Assembly (NCBI GenBank): GCA_964410665.1
Contig: CAYPIE010000038.1
Span: forward strand, 1-53,812
Source: CAYPIE01 sp964410665
Lineage (GTDB): Bacteria > Planctomycetota > Planctomycetia > Gemmatales > Gemmataceae
Length of the DNA: 53,812 bases
Reading direction: 5' to 3'
Shown here: positions 51,808 to 53,812 of the stretch, piece after piece
Position numbering within the stretch: the first letter of the stretch is position 1
Layout of the letters: every line of letters begins with the position of its first letter
Notes under the pieces: model-generated
What the model was told of the DNA's origin: nothing
The model's database searches: none
The model's input: only the letters and a program-made list of their open reading frames with translations
Program-made: the position numbers and the translations under genes

Positions 51808-52956
51808 CTAAGTCGTCATCTGGTCGTCGTAGTCCCACAGCAGCCTTTGCATGGTCGTTACGATCTGGTCTTCTCCCTCCGGCAGCACGTGGGCATAAAC
51901 ACGTAAGGTTGTTTGCACGTCTTTGTGTCCCAGCCGCCTGGACACGGCCTTGATATTGACGCCTCGGGTCAGGAGGTAGCTCGCATGGCAATGTCTTAGA
52001 TCGTGAATGCGTATGCGGGGCACACCGGCCCGCTCGACGATGCGGCGGAACGCACCACGGTTCAGGTTGGTCGAGCTGATGATCGTACCGGCACGGCTAG
52101 CGAAAATCAGGTCCTGCTTATCGGTGGCCAATCCCCTTAACCGGTTGCGTTCCCGATGATCCAGAAGCGTGCTGACGCAGCCGGGGCTGAGCCGGACGGT
52201 CCGGCGTGACTCGCGAGTCTTGGTCGTACCGATCACCAACTTGCTCGCCTCGTCCTGAACCGCCTTGTTGACAGTCACCTCGCCGGTCGACTCGTTCAGG
52301 TCGGCCCAGGTCAACGCCAGCGCCTCGCCGAGGCGGCAGCCGCTGTCGAGGAGTAAGGCGAACATTGCGAAGGTGTGCTCGATCTTGGCGGCGGTCAGGA
52401 ACGCCCGTATCTGCTCCACCGACCAAACCTGGAACTCAGGGATGATCACCCTCGGCAGCTTCACGTCCAGGGCGACGTTGCGAGGCATATGCTCCCTTTG
52501 CACCGCTAGCTTGAGGCTCAACCGCAAAGTCCGGCCGATCTTCTTAATCATGTGCGGGCTGGTGCCGGAGTCGCGGAGCCGGGCATAGAAGCCGGCGACC
52601 CGGTCCGCTGTCAGGTCCTTCAGCAGCACCGCCCCCAGCACCGGGTTGATGTGGTTGCGGACGTGCCCGGCGATATTGACGTGCGTCTTGACCGACACTT
52701 CCAGCTGCTTTTCCTGGAGCCACATTGCCAGCCACCCCTCGACCGTCAGCTTGGTCGCACTGGTGCGGTAGCCTTGGTCCTGACGCTGACGCTGCTCACG
52801 CAACCACTTGTTGGCTTCCCTGGCGGTGTCAAACTGCTTACTGGCCCGCACAGGCCTGCCGGTCGCTGGGTCGGTTCCCAGCCGGATTTCCGCCAAGTGC
52901 TTGCCGTTCGGCTTCAGTACGATCCTTCCGCTGCCCTGAGGCCTTCTACCTGCCAT
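51808..52956 (-). CDS. Tyrosine recombinase / integrase
   Basis: 382 residues. N-terminal arm-binding segment, SAM-like core-binding domain (about 70-160), and catalytic domain with the full set: Arg208 (GCRLGEAL), Lys246 (GTTKTRES), His318 and Arg321 (HDLRHCHA), His344 (RLGHKDVQTT), nucleophile Tyr354 (LRVYAHV). Site-specific recombination between attP and attB; the adjacent tRNA-Arg is the probable attB. A GGGGT stretch precedes the ATG. Gene reads toward the tRNA. Confidence 0.95.
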   Translation of the reverse strand: MAGRRPQGSGRIVLKPNGKHLAEIRLGTDPATGRPVRASKQFDTAREANKWLREQRQRQDQGYRTSATKLTVEGWLAMWLQEKQLEVSVKTHVNIAGHVRNHINPVLGAVLLKDLTADRVAGFYARLRDSGTSPHMIKKIGRTLRLSLKLAVQREHMPRNVALDVKLPRVIIPEFQVWSVEQIRAFLTAAKIEHTFAMFALLLDSGCRLGEALALTWADLNESTGEVTVNKAVQDEASKLVIGTTKTRESRRTVRLSPGCVSTLLDHRERNRLRGLATDKQDLIFASRAGTIISSTNLNRGAFRRIVERAGVPRIRIHDLRHCHASYLLTRGVNIKAVSRRLGHKDVQTTLRVYAHVLPEGEDQIVTTMQRLLWDYDDQMTT

Positions 52957-53022
52957 CGAACTACCCCGAAAAGCCGCGATACTCCGCGTTGTTCATTACG
53001 TCGCCCGTCAGTGCTACTTCGC

Positions 53023-53271
53023 TCACTTCGCACCGTCTTCCTGACCGCCCGGCGGCAACGGCCATAAGCCCATCGTCTTCAGATGCTCTTCCAAGGCGAC
53101 CTCGACCTCGGCAGTGAGTGTCCGCCGGGTACGCTTAATCGCCAGTTCCAACGCAACACGTAGGTCCGGGTTGATCACCAGGCCCAGTGTCCTGCCCGTC
53201 CGGTTCGGGCGTTTCTTGTCAGGGTCCGGCTTCCTCCCTGATCCCTTTTTTGGCACTGCCATATTGATCAT
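53023..53271 (-). CDS. Small basic ribbon-helix-helix-like protein
   Basis: 82 residues. Basic N-terminus (KKGSGRKPDPDKKRPNRTGR) then NPDLRVALELAIKRTRRTLTAEVEVALEEHLKTMG, which has the strand-helix-helix pattern of Arc/MetJ-type DNA-binding proteins. The start at 53271 has GGAG six bases upstream. It is 66 bp upstream of the integrase on the same strand and has a perfect inverted repeat 25 bp upstream of its start, consistent with self-regulation or excision control. Fold assigned by pattern only. Confidence 0.6.
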   Translation of the reverse strand: MINMAVPKKGSGRKPDPDKKRPNRTGRTLGLVINPDLRVALELAIKRTRRTLTAEVEVALEEHLKTMGLWPLPPGGQEDGAK

Positions 53272-53295
53272 GAGTATCTCCATCATGTTATGACA

Positions 53296-53315
53296 CGTCT
53301 AGAGCATTCTAGACG
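53296..53315. promoter_or_regulatory. Perfect inverted repeat upstream of the small DNA-binding gene
   Basis: CGTCTAGA / TCTAGACG, 8-bp arms with a 4-nt GCAT centre. In AT-rich DNA 25 bp before the 53271 start, where an operator for the encoded protein would lie. Confidence 0.55.
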
Positions 53316-53479
53316 ATAAATGTACGCATGTAAACTATCATTATAATGCATCACAAACATTTATAGAGTGTTTTGACACGTTACTACAGCTAGCTAGTAT
53401 CCAGGTGGGGAGGCGAGTGACGCACTACGGACACCAACGATGGGGGTCATGTAGCAGTTTTCCGGCGTGCTCCGGTGTG

Positions 53480-53674
53480 ATGACCGCTGAGCAGTTACGT
53501 GAAGTTGGCGAGCAACTGGTCAAAACGGACCGCCGCTAAGCCGCCAGGCAGGCAGCCCGTTCGGTGCTGCCAAACGCGGTTGAAACTCGCATTATGCTGA
53601 CGGGCAATATAAGGGCATGGCGGCACTTCTTCGAACTCCGGGGCTCTCTCGCCGCTGATGCCGAGATCCGACAG
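53480..53674 (+). pseudogene. thyX: thyX (flavin-dependent thymidylate synthase) C-terminal remnant
   Basis: One reading frame, interrupted by a TAA at 53537-53539, gives TAEQLREVGEQLVKTDRR, stop, then AARQAARSVLPNAVETR, IMLTGNIRAWRHFFELRGS and AADAEIRQ. The later pieces match the C-terminal third of ThyX (ARQAAR.VLPNATETR, TGN.RAWRHF, AD.EIR), including the substrate-binding RAWRHF region. The family's N-terminal RHRxxSxNxxS motif is absent, and the match ends abruptly near 53674. It is therefore a gene fragment, not a working enzyme. Identity is by motif reading. Confidence 0.65.
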
Positions 53675-53812
53675 GCTGGAGGGCCTCCTCGGCGCGTTGA
53701 AGCCCCGCTTGGGTACGACCGGCTTTCATGTTTGCCGCGGCAAGGTTTCCGATCGCGAGAAGCGTGAGGGCATGCCGACGGCTGGCTGGCGTGGCAGTGC
53801 GGATTTTCACGG

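Larger units (their letters stand above)
51737..53812. mobile_element. Edge of an integrated element at tRNA-Arg
   Basis: The tRNA 3' end is followed at 72 bp by a tyrosine integrase running toward it, then a small DNA-binding-type gene and a degraded thyX. This layout is characteristic of an island inserted at a tRNA. The other attachment site is outside the window; no duplicated tRNA 3' end was found inside it. Confidence 0.5.

Noticed and set aside
53417..53539. 40-codon gene from GTG 53417
   Set aside because: Its frame continues into ThyX motifs after the stop and the ribosome site is only three bases from the GTG, so it is better read as part of the pseudogene.
53592..53812. Minus-strand coding frame with a TPR-like stretch (AGRTQAGLQRAEEAL) running off the window edge
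   Set aside because: Too short to identify; its left part lies over the thyX remnant. It could be the end of a real gene starting beyond the window, but this cannot be supported.
1..53812. CRISPR arrays, insertion sequences, rRNA genes
   Set aside because: No regular repeat-spacer pattern, transposase or rRNA sequence was seen in the window.

Overview
The window looks like chromosomal DNA of a planctomycete, probably of the Gemmata/Gemmataceae kind. This is an inference from gene content, not a database result: GC-rich sequence, many small Pro/Thr-rich lipoproteins, a genuine sulfatase-activating enzyme, a slipin/NfeD pair, a bacterial GH3-family protein, a compact cluster of fatty-acid/polyketide-type genes with an oversized acyl carrier protein, and a thyX remnant. 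No plasmid or phage backbone is visible except at the right end.

Layout. 0.06-3.9 kb: Tat-exported hydroxypyruvate-isomerase-like protein, inorganic pyrophosphatase, two Hsp20 chaperones and a secreted TPR protein. 4-13.5 kb: ABC-F ATPase, slipin + NfeD membrane-quality-control pair, HAD phosphatase + cysteine hydrolase (coupled), TgpA-like transglutaminase and an orphan DNA methyltransferase. 13.8-17.6 kb: O-antigen/capsule-type ABC exporter with GT2 and GT4 glycosyltransferases. 17.6-22.7 kb: envelope-flavoured genes (putative metallopeptidase, three lipoproteins, DUF2752 protein, an OstA/LptA-like secreted protein). 22.9-28.1 kb: 2-hydroxyacid dehydrogenase, formylglycine-generating enzyme, secreted metallophosphoesterase, Kbl. 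28.1-36.3 kb, all on the minus strand: GH3 protein, alpha/beta hydrolase, then a six-gene set (KS, KS-like protein lacking the catalytic Cys, dehydratase, ACP, ketoreductase, second hotdog protein). 36.5-42.7 kb: pheT, a lipoprotein, a purF-type amidotransferase and a DUF6065 protein. 43.3-51.4 kb, minus strand: giant Rne/Rng ribonuclease, its TIGR03936 partner and a transporter-less PTS (hpf, EIIA, HPr, EI). 51.66 kb to the end: tRNA-Arg with an integrase pointing at its 3' end, a small DNA-binding-type gene behind a perfect inverted repeat, and a decayed thyX fragment.

The best candidates for undescribed biology are: (1) the KS/inactive-KS/hotdog/ACP/KR/hotdog cluster, whose second KS has Glu for the active Cys and Asn for a catalytic His, whose ACP carries an insertion of about 50 residues and whose second hotdog protein has Gln for the catalytic Glu; (2) the Rne/Rng ribonuclease, whose S1 domain is interrupted by about 640 disordered residues carrying eight FGAGL-type repeats; (3) a helically phased 10-11-bp repeat in two unrelated convergent intergenic regions; (4) the tRNA-Arg-associated island edge.
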